NCBI GenBank assembly: GCA_003543135.1
Contig: DPJG01000007.1
Coordinates: 47,940 to 111,939 of the forward strand
Direction: 5' to 3'
Length of the DNA: 64,000 nucleotides
Source: Rheinheimera sp.
Lineage (GTDB): Bacteria; Pseudomonadota; Gammaproteobacteria; Enterobacterales; Alteromonadaceae
Positions 7,931 through 18,385 of this stretch are shown in pieces; positions within the stretch are counted from its first letter, which is position 1, and each line of letters begins with the position of its first letter. The notes beneath the pieces were generated by a model that saw only the letters and a program-made list of their open reading frames with translations, did not search any database and was not told where the DNA came from. Made by a program: the position numbers and the translations under genes.

Positions 7931-9454
7931 ATGACCGTGATCCGCCAACAAGATTTTATCGACAGCATCGAAGATGCACTGCAATACATCTCTTTTTATC
8001 ATCCGCTGGATTTTGTCCAGGCTTTGGAAAAGGCCTATCACAAAGAACAAAACCAGGCTGCCAAAGATGCTATTGCCCAAATTCTGATCAACTCCCGCAT
8101 GTCCGCTGAAGGCCACAGACCAATTTGTCAGGACACTGGTATTGTCACCTGTTTTGTCAATATAGGTATGGACGTCAAATGGGACAAAACCGATATGACC
8201 ATTCAGCAAATGGTTGATGAAGGTACCCGCCGTGCTTATATGAATCCAATCAACCCGCTGCGTGCCTCTATTGTTGCTGACCCTGCCGGTTCACGGAAAA
8301 ACACCAAAGACAACACACCAGCTGTGGTGCATATCAATATGGTGCCAGGTCATCATGTGGAAGTGGCGATTGCCGCCAAAGGCGGTGGCAGCGAAAACAA
8401 AACCAAAATGGTGATGTTAAATCCCTCTGACTCCGTAGTGGAGTGGGTGCTGGAAACCTTACCAAAAATGGGCGCCGGCTGGTGTCCGCCAGGCATGCTG
8501 GGCATTGGTATTGGTGGCACTGCTGAAAAAGCCGCTGTACTTGCCAAAGAAGCGCTGATGGAGCCTGTGGATATTCAGGAGCTGATTGAAAAGGGCGCAG
8601 AAACAGGTGAAGAAAAACTGCGTTTAGAGCTTTATGAAAAAGTGAACAAACTGGGCATTGGTGCTCAGGGTTTAGGTGGTTTAACCACAGTGGTTGACGT
8701 AAAAATTAAATCAGCGCCAACACACGCAGCGTCAAAACCTGTCGTGATGATCCCCAACTGCGCCGCCACCCGCCATGTGCATTTTCATTTAGACGGTTCA
8801 GGCCCGGCGCATTTACCGGTACCTAAATTGGAAGACTGGCCGGAAGTGACCTGGGAGCTGGGTGCCAATGTGCGCCGGGTGAATTTAAATACTGTGACAC
8901 CAGCTGATGTGCTGGAGTGGAAAGCCGGTGAAACTGTGCTGCTGTCTGGCAAAATGTTAACCGGTCGTGACGCTGCGCATAAACGTATTGCCGATATGCT
9001 GGCAGCCGGCCAAGGGCTGCCAGAAGGCGTTGATTTTAAGAATAAATTCATCTACTACGTTGGCCCTGTGGATGCCGTTGGTGACGAAGTGGTGGGGCCT
9101 GCAGGTCCGACTACAGCCACCCGTATGGATAAATTTACCGAAATGATGTTAAGCCAAACCGGTCTGCTTGGCATGATTGGTAAATCAGAACGTGGTGATG
9201 AAACTGTCGAGAGCATTCGCCAGCATAAAGCTGTCTACCTGATGGCGGTGGGCGGTGCAGCTTATCTGGTGTCCAAAGCCATCAAACAAGCCCGTGTGGT
9301 GGCTTTTGCCGATTTAGGCATGGAAGCTATTTATGAGTTTGATGTGGTGGACATGCCGGTGACAGTGGCCGTTGACAGTCAGGGCAATAACGTGCATAAA
9401 CAAGGACCTGCGATCTGGAAAGTGAAGATCGGCGAGCTGGACGCTAAAGCCTGA
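7931..9454 (+). CDS. fumA: Fumarate hydratase, class I ([4Fe-4S])
   Basis: 507 aa, the length of FumA/FumB-type single-chain enzymes. It interconverts fumarate and malate in the TCA cycle. The iron-sulfur ligand Cys residues are visible in RPICQDTGIV (about residue 62) and IPNCAATRHVHFHLDGSGPA, and the C-terminal beta domain has VGPAGPTTATRMDKF, typical of the swivelling half. GIGIGGTAEKAAVLAKEAL is the class I substrate-site signature. The oxygen-sensitive cluster makes this enzyme a target of oxidative stress. It is transcribed divergently from pabB and is probably a single transcription unit. Confidence 0.95.
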   Translation: MTVIRQQDFIDSIEDALQYISFYHPLDFVQALEKAYHKEQNQAAKDAIAQILINSRMSAEGHRPICQDTGIVTCFVNIGMDVKWDKTDMTIQQMVDEGTRRAYMNPINPLRASIVADPAGSRKNTKDNTPAVVHINMVPGHHVEVAIAAKGGGSENKTKMVMLNPSDSVVEWVLETLPKMGAGWCPPGMLGIGIGGTAEKAAVLAKEALMEPVDIQELIEKGAETGEEKLRLELYEKVNKLGIGAQGLGGLTTVVDVKIKSAPTHAASKPVVMIPNCAATRHVHFHLDGSGPAHLPVPKLEDWPEVTWELGANVRRVNLNTVTPADVLEWKAGETVLLSGKMLTGRDAAHKRIADMLAAGQGLPEGVDFKNKFIYYVGPVDAVGDEVVGPAGPTTATRMDKFTEMMLSQTGLLGMIGKSERGDETVESIRQHKAVYLMAVGGAAYLVSKAIKQARVVAFADLGMEAIYEFDVVDMPVTVAVDSQGNNVHKQGPAIWKVKIGELDAKA

Positions 9455-9530
9455 AGATAAAAATCCGCGTTCCATAACAAGTACCCGAGGTGACAATGCG
9501 CGTCGCCTGATGGGGCATAACGATATTCAG

Positions 9531-9569
9531 CGCGCCTGCTCCTGCGTTGTCAGGGCCGGCGCGTTGTTT
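9531..9569 (+). terminator. Weak terminator candidate after fumarase
   Basis: CGCGCC (9531-9536) can pair with GGCGCG (9558-9563) around a long loop, followed by TTGTTT. Stem quality is moderate only. Confidence 0.3.
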
Positions 9570-9586
9570 CAGGGAGAAATAGTCAT

Positions 9587-11611
9587 ATGAAAGCATGGGG
9601 AATTTTAGTCGCTGCATTATTAAGCGGCGCAGCCCAGGCCAAATCGCCTTTAACCGTCGAACACTTAAATAAACTGAATAAACTTTATGATGTGGTGTTG
9701 TCCTCAGACGGCCGTTATCTGGTCTATGGCCAGAAAAATGGTGGTTTAGCACCAGCCGACAGCACAGCTGATTTATACCTGATGGATTTATCCGACGGTA
9801 ATAAAGTCAAACGCCTGACCGAAAGTGATAGCAGAGAACATTCGGTTAAATTCAGCAGCGACGACTCAAGCTTATATTTTTTAACTGACCGCAGCGGCAC
9901 AACTCAGCTGTGGCGTTTGCCACTGGGTGGCGGTGAGGCACAACAAGTCACTGATTTACCACTGGATGTACAAGGTTATCTGGTGTCTTCCGACAACAAA
10001 AAACTGGTGCTGACCTTAGATGTTAAACCTGGTTGTGGTGATATCGCCTGCACTGTCACGGCACAAAAGCTTAAAGCTGAGAAAAAAGACAGTGCCATGG
10101 TGTATGACCAATTAATGGTTCGGCATTGGGATACTTTTGAAGATGAATTTAAACAACACTTTTTTGTGGCGGATTTAACCGATAAAAAAGTAACAGATGC
10201 CCGCGATTTAATGCCGGAGTGGAATACCGATGTGGCAGGCGCTGCAGAGGCTGCTTTTACGCCGGACGGTAACAACCTGGTGTTTAGTGCCAAAATTCCG
10301 GCCAAAGATCAGGCCTGGCACACCAACTTTGATATTTTCCAGGTGGCTCTTGCCGGCGGCGAAAAAATTAATTTAACCAAAGATAATCCGGCCTGGGATG
10401 CCAAACCGTCGTTCTCCAAAGATGGCCGTTATATGGCTTATCTGGCGATGAAAAAACCAGGTTTTGAAGCCGACCGTTTTGGTTTGATGTTGCTGGATTT
10501 AGTCACAGGTGAGCGCAAAGAGCTGGCGCAGGACTGGGACAGATCAGTGGACGAATATCTGTTTGGGCCTGATAACCGCACTTTATATGTGACAGCGCAG
10601 GATGTAGGCCAAAAGAGCATTTTTGCCATTAACAGCGCCTTTGGTGATGTGTCTAAAGTGTATGGTGACGGCAGTGCCGGCAGCCTGAATGTGGCCGCTG
10701 GCAAAGTGATTTTTGTCAATCACAGCCTGAATTCACCAATGGATATTTATCAGGTCAAAGGCGAGTCGGGGCAGGCCGAAGCATTAACCCGCATCAATGC
10801 GGACAATCTGAAAGACATTCAGTTTGGCGAGTTTGCGCAGTTTAGTTTCCCTGGTGCCAATGAAGAAACAGTGCACGGTTACTGGATGAAACCCTGGAAT
10901 TATCAGGAAGGCAAAAAATACCCTATTGCTTTTATTGTGCACGGCGGCCCGCAAAGCAGCTTTGGCAATATGTTTAACTACCGCTGGAACGCCCAGCTCT
11001 GGGCAGCGCAGGGTTATGGTGTGGTGATGATCGATTTCCATGGCTCTACCGGCTATGGTCAGGCCTTTACTGACTCCATCAGTCGCGACTGGGGTGGCAA
11101 ACCACTGGAAGACCTGAAAAAAGGACTGGCTTATATCACCGAAAAAGAAAGCTGGCTTGATGGCAGCAATGCCTGTGCGCTGGGCGCATCTTACGGTGGT
11201 TATATGATGAACTGGATTGCCGGCAACTGGCCAACCGGCTTTAAATGCCTGGTGAACCATGCTGGTTTATTTGATATGCCAAGTTTTTACGGCAGCACTG
11301 AAGAGTTGTGGTTCCCGGAATATGATATGGGTGGCCCGGTGTGGAATAAAGAAGCCGATTATCACAAGTTTAACCCGGCGGCTTTAGTCGATAACTGGAA
11401 AACGCCAATGTTGGTGATCCATGGTTTAAAAGATTACCGGGTGCCTTATGCCCAAGGGTTAGCCGCTTTTACCACACTGCAACGTAAAGGCATCGACTCT
11501 AAACTGGTGATTTTCCCGGACGAAAACCACTGGATCTTAAAACCGGCCAACGCCGAGCGCTGGTACAACGAAGTTTTTGCCTGGATGAAACAACATACAG
11601 CCAAAAAATAA
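9587..11611 (+). CDS. Secreted S9 family (prolyl oligopeptidase-type) peptidase
   Basis: 674 aa. A signal peptide ends at AAQAK (about residue 19). Residues about 25-400 form a WD40/PD40-like beta-propeller with repeated VLSSDGRYLVYG and KPSFSKDGRYMAYL units. Residues about 410-674 are the alpha/beta-hydrolase domain with the nucleophile Ser in GASYGGYMMNW, Asp in HGLKDYRVPYAQ and His in PDENHWI. This is the dipeptidyl/acylaminoacyl peptidase (S9) arrangement, cutting short peptides in the periplasm or outside. Two Cys pairs in the propeller (PGCGDIACT) may form disulfides, as expected of an exported protein. The gene is followed by a strong terminator. Confidence 0.93.
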   Translation: MKAWGILVAALLSGAAQAKSPLTVEHLNKLNKLYDVVLSSDGRYLVYGQKNGGLAPADSTADLYLMDLSDGNKVKRLTESDSREHSVKFSSDDSSLYFLTDRSGTTQLWRLPLGGGEAQQVTDLPLDVQGYLVSSDNKKLVLTLDVKPGCGDIACTVTAQKLKAEKKDSAMVYDQLMVRHWDTFEDEFKQHFFVADLTDKKVTDARDLMPEWNTDVAGAAEAAFTPDGNNLVFSAKIPAKDQAWHTNFDIFQVALAGGEKINLTKDNPAWDAKPSFSKDGRYMAYLAMKKPGFEADRFGLMLLDLVTGERKELAQDWDRSVDEYLFGPDNRTLYVTAQDVGQKSIFAINSAFGDVSKVYGDGSAGSLNVAAGKVIFVNHSLNSPMDIYQVKGESGQAEALTRINADNLKDIQFGEFAQFSFPGANEETVHGYWMKPWNYQEGKKYPIAFIVHGGPQSSFGNMFNYRWNAQLWAAQGYGVVMIDFHGSTGYGQAFTDSISRDWGGKPLEDLKKGLAYITEKESWLDGSNACALGASYGGYMMNWIAGNWPTGFKCLVNHAGLFDMPSFYGSTEELWFPEYDMGGPVWNKEADYHKFNPAALVDNWKTPMLVIHGLKDYRVPYAQGLAAFTTLQRKGIDSKLVIFPDENHWILKPANAERWYNEVFAWMKQHTAKK

Positions 11612-11628
11612 GCCTTGTTGCCTGAATC

Positions 11629-11653
11629 AAGCCCGCTTTATGCGGGCTTTTTT
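11629..11653 (+). terminator. Rho-independent terminator after the S9 peptidase
   Basis: AAGCCCGC-TTTAT-GCGGGCTT followed by a run of Ts, 17 bp after the stop codon. Confidence 0.9.
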
Positions 11654-11837
11654 ATGCCTGTAGTAGCAATAAGATGATAAAAGTTTGCTTAACAACTGGC
11701 GAAAATTCACAGTAAAACAAAAAGATGTTTACTTGTGTTGCAAAGGATTGGCGGTGATATATCTTTAGCTGCACCACCTTGTCTCCGGCCTGGAGACATC
11801 TATACCCGGTTCTATCAGCTGACATAAGGAGTTTGTC

Positions 11838-13786
11838 ATGCGTTTTACTCAAAAAATTAAACTGATCAGTTTAGCCACCGCTTTGTTCCCGCTGTTGTTG
11901 GCCACCCTCATTGTTACCCTGCTGGCCAGGGCGGAGCTGTTTCATCAGGCCGAGGCCAAGCTGATGGCCGTTCGTGAAATAAAAAAACAGCAGGTGCAAA
12001 CGTTATTTCAGGATTTTGCCAACGTGCTCAGTGCAGTGCGGGCCATAGCTGAAAACAGTGCTGGCAAAACCAGCAGGCGCTTGATCTGGTGCTCACTAAA
12101 ATGGCGAGCGAACTTGGTTTTTACGATATTTTCCTGATTGACCCCCAAGGCACCATTGTTTACAGCGTGGCCCGCGAAAGTGACTATCAGACCAATTTGT
12201 TGCATGGCCCTTATCGGGATTCTGGTCTGGCACAGCTTTATCGCAGCGTAAAAGAACCGGTGACTCAGCTGCAGATGCAGGACTTTGCGCCTTATGCCCC
12301 CTCCAATGGCCAGGCAGCTGCTTTTATGGCGATGCCTTTTGTGCAGGATGGCAACAACTGGGTGGTGGCAGTGCAATTGTCTATTGACCGTATTAACGCT
12401 GTGATGCAGGTGCGGGAAGGCATGGGGCAAAGTGGCGAAACTTATCTGGTTGGGCCCGATGAGCGGATGTGCTCAGACTCTTTTCTTGATCCTGTGCATC
12501 GTACTGTACTGGCGTCTTTTGCCGGCACAGTGGCAGCAAATGGTGTGCAGACTGCAGCAAGTCAAGCGGCGCTGCAAGGACAAAGCGGCCTGCTTTATAT
12601 CAACGATTACAATCAAAATCCGGTGGTGTCGGCTTATGCACCTGTCACTTTATTTGGTCTGCAATGGGCATTGCTGGCAGAAATTGATGTGGCCGAAGTG
12701 GCAGCACCGGCGCAGCGTATGTTGTGGATTGGGCTTACCATAGTGCTGGCGGCTGTGGTGCTGGCACTGTTGGCTGCAGCGCTGGTCAGTCGTTTTGTTT
12801 TGGCGCCTCTGGGCGGTGAGCCGGCCGATATGGTGCTGATGACCAGCGTTATTGCCAAAGGTGATCTCACCATGGCGCTTGGCAGCGCCACTCAGTCCAG
12901 TCTGATGGGCTGGTTATCCAGAATGCAGCAACAACTGCGTGCACTGATTGCTCAGCTGGTTGGGGTGGGTCGGGCGCTGGAAATGGCTGCGGCACAAAAT
13001 TCAGCGGCCATGACGCAGGCCGATGGTAGCCTGCAGCTGCAGGCCCGCGAAACCGAAATGCTGGCCACCGCTATTGAAGAAATGAGTTATGCAGCGGCCG
13101 AAATTGGCAGCAATACCATTCGGGCGTCTGATGAAGTGAATGCCTGCCAGCAGTCAGGTGCGCAGCTGACGGCCACTATTTATCAGGTTGGTAGCAGTCT
13201 GGATCAGACCATGTCGGCTTTTTCGCACATTCGCGACGGTGTGTTAAAGCTGGATAAAGACAGTCAGCAGATTGCAGCAGTGGTTGGCGTGATCACAGCC
13301 ATTGCCGAACAAACCAATTTGCTGGCTCTTAATGCCGCCATAGAAGCAGCCAGAGCTGGCGAACAAGGTCGCGGTTTTGCGGTGGTAGCGGATGAAGTGC
13401 GCCAGCTCGCGGCCAAAGTACAGCTAGCCACCAAAGATATCAGTGCTGTGATAGGCGGTGTGTTGCAGCTGTCAAAGGACCTGAGCCAAAACAGTGTGGA
13501 CTGTGTGCAAATCGCGGAGCACACCAAAGCTCAGGCCGGTGCGATGCAGCAGCAGGTCGATGATATAGAACAACGGTTACTACAGCTTAAACAGCTGATG
13601 GCACAAACCGCCACTGCTGCAGAAGAGCAAAGTAGTGTCAGTAGTACTTTGGCACGGGGGATCAGTTGCTTGAGTGCAGCTGCTGAAGAGAACAGCAGCG
13701 CGATCAGTGAGGTGGCACAAAGTACCCGTAGTTTATTGGGCCTTGCTAATGAACTTGGCACTACGGTGGGGCAGTTTAAAGTGTAA
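11838..13786 (+). pseudogene. Methyl-accepting chemotaxis protein interrupted by an apparent 1-base frameshift
   Basis: Two overlapping open segments belong to one gene. The first (from ATG 11838, good AAGGAG upstream) gives the first transmembrane helix (residues 7-30) and the start of the periplasmic domain, ending in frame at IAENSAGK. The second frame resumes with [20 protein letters not shown] and continues to the end. Adding one A to the AAAA run at 12066-12069 joins them seamlessly into about 649 aa, a normal MCP length. Downstream are a Cache-like sensor ([29 protein letters not shown]), a second helix near nucleotide 12720, a HAMP-like segment ([10 protein letters not shown]), and the signalling tip [21 protein letters not shown] true null allele or a sequencing error are both possible. 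Confidence 0.85.
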
Positions 13787-13977
13787 AAACGTCTGGCGCT
13801 GGAGTAGTTCAAGATTATAAGTATTTCATGCACTTAGATGTTAAATGTACAAAACTACGTTATGATTTAGCCGGCTGTTGTTGCTATCAGACAGCAAGCT
13901 GGCTGCAATCAGCTTCAGGTTTACGTTTTGCTAACTCTTTGCTCATGTACTAACTGCAGTGCTAACAGGATAACTTT

Positions 13978-16900
13978 TTGTTGATGAGTCCCGCTTCGGA
14001 AGAACAAGCCTCACCACAGAACCGACGCCGTTCGGTGCTGACGATCATCGTCAGTTATGTACTTTTTACGCTGGGCTGGATCCTGCTGTCGGATTATCTG
14101 CTGGACAGTGCCGGCTTACCGCCAGAACAGATTTTTTGGTTTTCTGTCGCCAAAGGCCTTGTTTATATAGTCCTGAGTTCCCTGTTGTTATATTTTCTGG
14201 TGCAGCGCAGCCTGGACAAAGCAACTACGCTACCGGAGATTAAATTTTCCAAAGTGAACCATTCCCGTATTTTATGGTTGTTGTTATTAATCCTGATGTC
14301 GTCCCCGGTATTGTCGTTGCTGGTCAAAAATTTATATGGTGAACAGGTACTCAATGCCAGCCGCGATAGTAGTGTGCGGGTGCTGGCACAAAAACAGCAG
14401 TTTTTTCAGCGCTGGCTGCAGGAGCGGCAGTTTGATATTAACAGCCTGCGTCATGATTTAGCTTTGGCGCAACAGCTGGCTGTACTGGCAAAACATAAGC
14501 AGCTGATGCCACAGTCGCAGCAAGGTGCGGTGAATGCAGTGAGTGATGATGTCAGTGCTGCTTCGGCCCACGTCAGCGCCCGTTTATCACCGCTGGTCGC
14601 CAACCATGCTTTTAGCCAGATTGAGTTGTATGCCGGCGATAAAGCATTGTTAAGTGCAGGGCCAAGCATCACAGCACCTAAATGGGCCCACACTGAGTTA
14701 CCGGCGCTCTGGTGTGCCGACAGGGTCAGTTTTCGTGATTGCCGCTTGTTATGGCAGTTGTACTGGCCGCAGCTACCGGATATGCAACTTAGGTTACAAA
14801 GCAGGCTGGACGATTTTGTTTTGCCTGAATTGATAAACTGGCCTGATGCTTCAGTGCAAGTCAGTGCTTTGCTACAGCAGGCACAAAGCCCGGCCGACCC
14901 TTTACCAAAACAGGTATTGCAGCAGCGTTTATGGCAAGAGTTGGTATTGCAGGCCCGTATCAACGAGGATGCGGTACTGACGCCGGTTCGTACCCTGGTT
15001 ACCTGGGTCTCTATGGTGAGCCTGGTGCTTTTTACCATCTTGTCGGTCAGTTTATTATTGTACTGGCGCCAGCAGATGCTGGGTTATATGGTGACTTTAC
15101 AGGCCAGAACCCAGGAACGTTACAATGTACAAAAGGCCTTTTTCAGCTCGCCTTTTGTCGGCATGGCGATAGTGCGTTTTGCCGATCTGACGCTACAGCA
15201 AAGCAATTTGCGGTTACAACAAATGAGTCTGAAAACTGAGCAGGAACTCACCGAACTACCGCTCAGACAGATACTGCAGCTGGATAACTGGCAGGTTTTC
15301 GCCAAAGCCTTACATGATTTGCCCCGCGATAATTTTCATCTGACCTGGCAGGCCAGTTTATTAAGACCTGCCACAGCACCTTTGCTGGTGGAGTTATCTA
15401 TATATGCGCTGGCGCCTGACAGCGAGACTGAGCCGGTGTTATTGCTCAGTATCGAAGATATTACGGAGCGGGCGCAGTATAAACATCACCTGCGCCGGCG
15501 TGCACAACTGATGGCAACTTTGGCTACGCTCAGCCAGCAGTTTTTGCAGCACAGCGACTGGTTGGCGGTGTTTCGGCAAAACCTGCCGGCGTTGGCCGAG
15601 CATATGCAGGTTGGAACGGTATTTTTGTATCAGTGTCAACATCATCAAAGTGGCACCGAAGCCTGGCGCTTGGCGATTTGGCGCGCACATCAGCATCAGG
15701 TGAAACACGATTTGGTGCATCTGGACGAAGCCATGCTGGCACAGGTTGATATCAAATCTGTACTGGCAAAAGGTGAGATCCTGGCTGGCCCGGTCAGTGA
15801 TTTTGGCCCGGCTGTACAACAGCTGTTAAGTCAGAACGGCGTGCAGGGGCTGGCTATTTTGCCGGTAATGTCGGGCGAGCTCTGGTGGGGATTTATTGGC
15901 TTTACCACCCATCAGGCCGATTACCAGTGGAGTCAGAGCGAACTGGACACGCTGAAGTTATTGTCGGACACCATAGGCAACGCCATTAAAAGGCAGCAGT
16001 TTGAAAACTCACTGCAACAGGCCGCGGCTGTATTTGACAGCACCCGCGAAGGCATTATGGTCACCGATGCCAATAATAAAATTGTGCAGGTGAACCAGAG
16101 TCTGCTTGATATGCTGGGTTATGAGCAGGATGAAGTGCTGGGCCAAACGCCCGCTATGTTTGCGTCCGGGCGTCATGACAGCCGTTTTTATCTGGAGATG
16201 TGGCAGGAATTGCAAAAGCATGGCCACTGGCAGGGCGAGATCTGGAACAGGCGCAAAAATGGCGAAATTTATCCGGAGCTTTTGAGCATCAGCGCTATTT
16301 ACGATCATCAGCAGCAGATCAAAAACTATGTAGCGGTATTTGCCGATATTACCCAGCTCAAAGCCTCCCAACAGGAGCTGGAATATCTTGCGCACCACGA
16401 TGTGCTGACCGGATTGCCCAACCGGCTGATGATGTTAAGCAGGCTTGATGGTGCCATAGACGCCGCCAACCGGCATCAGCAGGGCTTTGCGTTGTTGATG
16501 CTGGATTTAGACAGGTTTAAGTACGTTAACGACAGTTTTGGCCATCCGGCCGGAGATGAGTTGCTAAAACTGGTTGCAGTGCGCCTTGGCGGTAAGTTAA
16601 GGCCGGAAGATACTCTGGCGCGCTTCGGCGGTGATGAATTTATGATTTTACTGCCGGTACTGGAGCATGAAGAAGATGCCGGCCGTCTGGCAAGCGATAT
16701 TATTCATGAGCTGAATCAGCCGCTGTTGTTATCGAATAATACCGAAGTGCGCATTGGTATCAGCGTTGGCATTGCGCTGTTTCCAAAGCACGGTGCCGAA
16801 GGTGCCATGTTATTGCAAAACGCCGATGCGGCGCTGTACCGGGCCAAAGAGCAGGGCCGTGGCCGTTTTGCTTATTATTCCGATGACTTAACCCAATATG

Positions 16901-17694
16901 CTCGCACCCGCATTGAAATGGAATCCAAGCTACGTAATGCGCTGGCAGAGCAGCAGTTTGTGGTGTATTTCCAGCCGCAAACCGACGTGCAAAGTGGCGC
17001 TATAGTGGGGGCCGAAGCTTTGGTGCGTTGGTTAGACCCCGACAACGGCACAGGCGAAGGGCCAACGTTAGTACCGCCCGGTGTGTTTATTCCTATTGCT
17101 GAAGACACTGGCCTGATTGGCGCTATTGGTGAAGAGGTCCTCAGGCAAACCTGCGCCCAGGGCGCGGCCTGGCTGGCCGCAGGATTGCCAGAGTTAAAAC
17201 TGGCGGTCAATTTATCGTCGCACCAGTTTTCCCACGGTGATATTGCCGCAACAGTCAAACAAATTCTCGACGAAACCGGTTTCCCGCCGCATCTGCTGGA
17301 GCTGGAGCTGACCGAAAGTGCCATTATGGCCAATGAAAGCAGCGCTTTTGATACCTTAAATACCTTACATCAGCTGGGTATAGCCCTGGCCATCGACGAT
17401 TTTGGTACAGGCTATTCATCCTTTTCCTATCTAAAAAAATATCAGTTGGACGTGTTAAAAATTGATAAAAGTTTTATCGATGACGTGCCGCTTGATAACG
17501 ACAGCAATGAAATTGTCAGCGCTATTATTTCGATGGCGCGGGTACTCAAACTTAAAACACTGGCCGAAGGTGTCGAAGAGGCGGAACAGCTGGCCTTTTT
17601 ACGCGCCCATGGTTGTGATTTTTATCAGGGGTATTATTGCAGCAAACCCTTACCGGCTGATGAGTTTGAGTTTTTGGTGCGATCGAGGTTTTAA
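13978..17694 (+). CDS. Membrane PAS-GAF-PAS-GGDEF-EAL protein (c-di-GMP turnover)
   Basis: 1238 aa. Three hydrophobic helices in the first 120 residues and one near 345-365 flank a probable extracytoplasmic sensor. PAS (about 377-497), GAF (about 507-670) and a second PAS (about 680-797, FDSTREGIMVTDANNKIV) follow. The GGDEF domain has an intact ARFGGDEFMIL (about 880), so it could make c-di-GMP. The EAL domain has GAEALVRW (about 1011), ELTESAI, DDFGTGYSS and KIDKSFI, so it could also degrade it. Which activity dominates cannot be told. The start is uncertain: TTG 13978 is well spaced from AGGA (13967-13970), while ATG 13984 is 13 bases away from it. It follows the broken MCP by 191 bp. Confidence 0.93.
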   Translation: MLMSPASEEQASPQNRRRSVLTIIVSYVLFTLGWILLSDYLLDSAGLPPEQIFWFSVAKGLVYIVLSSLLLYFLVQRSLDKATTLPEIKFSKVNHSRILWLLLLILMSSPVLSLLVKNLYGEQVLNASRDSSVRVLAQKQQFFQRWLQERQFDINSLRHDLALAQQLAVLAKHKQLMPQSQQGAVNAVSDDVSAASAHVSARLSPLVANHAFSQIELYAGDKALLSAGPSITAPKWAHTELPALWCADRVSFRDCRLLWQLYWPQLPDMQLRLQSRLDDFVLPELINWPDASVQVSALLQQAQSPADPLPKQVLQQRLWQELVLQARINEDAVLTPVRTLVTWVSMVSLVLFTILSVSLLLYWRQQMLGYMVTLQARTQERYNVQKAFFSSPFVGMAIVRFADLTLQQSNLRLQQMSLKTEQELTELPLRQILQLDNWQVFAKALHDLPRDNFHLTWQASLLRPATAPLLVELSIYALAPDSETEPVLLLSIEDITERAQYKHHLRRRAQLMATLATLSQQFLQHSDWLAVFRQNLPALAEHMQVGTVFLYQCQHHQSGTEAWRLAIWRAHQHQVKHDLVHLDEAMLAQVDIKSVLAKGEILAGPVSDFGPAVQQLLSQNGVQGLAILPVMSGELWWGFIGFTTHQADYQWSQSELDTLKLLSDTIGNAIKRQQFENSLQQAAAVFDSTREGIMVTDANNKIVQVNQSLLDMLGYEQDEVLGQTPAMFASGRHDSRFYLEMWQELQKHGHWQGEIWNRRKNGEIYPELLSISAIYDHQQQIKNYVAVFADITQLKASQQELEYLAHHDVLTGLPNRLMMLSRLDGAIDAANRHQQGFALLMLDLDRFKYVNDSFGHPAGDELLKLVAVRLGGKLRPEDTLARFGGDEFMILLPVLEHEEDAGRLASDIIHELNQPLLLSNNTEVRIGISVGIALFPKHGAEGAMLLQNADAALYRAKEQGRGRFAYYSDDLTQYARTRIEMESKLRNALAEQQFVVYFQPQTDVQSGAIVGAEALVRWLDPDNGTGEGPTLVPPGVFIPIAEDTGLIGAIGEEVLRQTCAQGAAWLAAGLPELKLAVNLSSHQFSHGDIAATVKQILDETGFPPHLLELELTESAIMANESSAFDTLNTLHQLGIALAIDDFGTGYSSFSYLKKYQLDVLKIDKSFIDDVPLDNDSNEIVSAIISMARVLKLKTLAEGVEEAEQLAFLRAHGCDFYQGYYCSKPLPADEFEFLVRSRF

Positions 17695-17711
17695 ACTTCA
17701 TCGGCAGATAT

Positions 17712-17740
17712 GCCCGACGCTAAGCGCCGGGCAATAATCT
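17712..17740 (+). terminator. Hairpin after the GGDEF-EAL gene
   Basis: GCCCGACGCT/AGCGCCGGGC with one mismatch (17712-17732). The trailing sequence is only moderately T-rich. Confidence 0.5.
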
Positions 17741-18385
17741 TGTATTAGGATCTGTGCAAAACAATCAGCGAAAGAATGTTTATATTTGCCAGCGGCTTTA
17801 TATGCGCTGCAGTTTGCAACACATTTCATTGCTGAAACCCAGCCTTACACTTTCCTTTTGGTCGCAAAATTTCCAGCAATAAATTTTATAAATAGTTTTC
17901 CCGTCAATCGTTTGGCTTTTTTCTGTTTACAGAGGATGTTTAAAATGCCGTTTTTGTTATTTAAAAGTAGTCAGGCTGTGATTTTTTTCACTTTTATGTG
18001 AAAGTACATAATGATAAGATGCAGCGCGTTTTAGTACCGACAAAGGGAAATCATGTCAGGGTTATCGCCATTTGCAGTTGGCGTGCAGTGTTTGGCCATT
18101 CGTGTTTGGCTATTGCAGCAAGGATGCGTCAGGTTGCAGCCTTTCCCAGTGTTTTGCTATGGGAGTTCTCCCCTCAATCTACTGATCTTCAGGATATATT
18201 TCAGGTAAATGCCGCTAAAAGCCCGGGTTATAAAGCGAAGTTACACAATCGGAACTACAGATATTGTGCATCTTAGGTTGCGAGTGGTTGGCGACATGTA
18301 AAGTTAGCTTAATTCAGTAAAGTATGTTTGATTAAATTTTTATCGTAAAGGCGATGGATAAAAAAGCGGTTATGGAGAGGTGGCG
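17741..18385. other. AT-rich stretch of about 650 bp without a recognisable gene
   Basis: The region contains only short open frames of about 70-90 codons with no recognisable protein character and poor start signals. It is visibly richer in A and T than the flanking genes. It may hold decayed coding sequence or a promoter for the downstream orphan gene; I see no RNA gene or transposon end. Confidence 0.5.

Noticed and set aside
11838-12137. Programmed ribosomal frameshift in the MCP gene
   Set aside because: The join needs a shift at GGCAAAACC, which is not a classical X XXY YYZ slippery site, and MCPs are not known to use one.
12008-12430. 140-codon open frame on the minus strand over the MCP frameshift
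   Set aside because: His/Cys-rich shadow of the MCP coding sequence; the joined MCP frames match known receptor domains on both sides.
17786-18276. Two short open frames overlapping by four bases, which resembles coupled genes
   Set aside because: Phe-rich or basic random-looking composition, no Shine-Dalgarno sites, AT-rich non-coding context.
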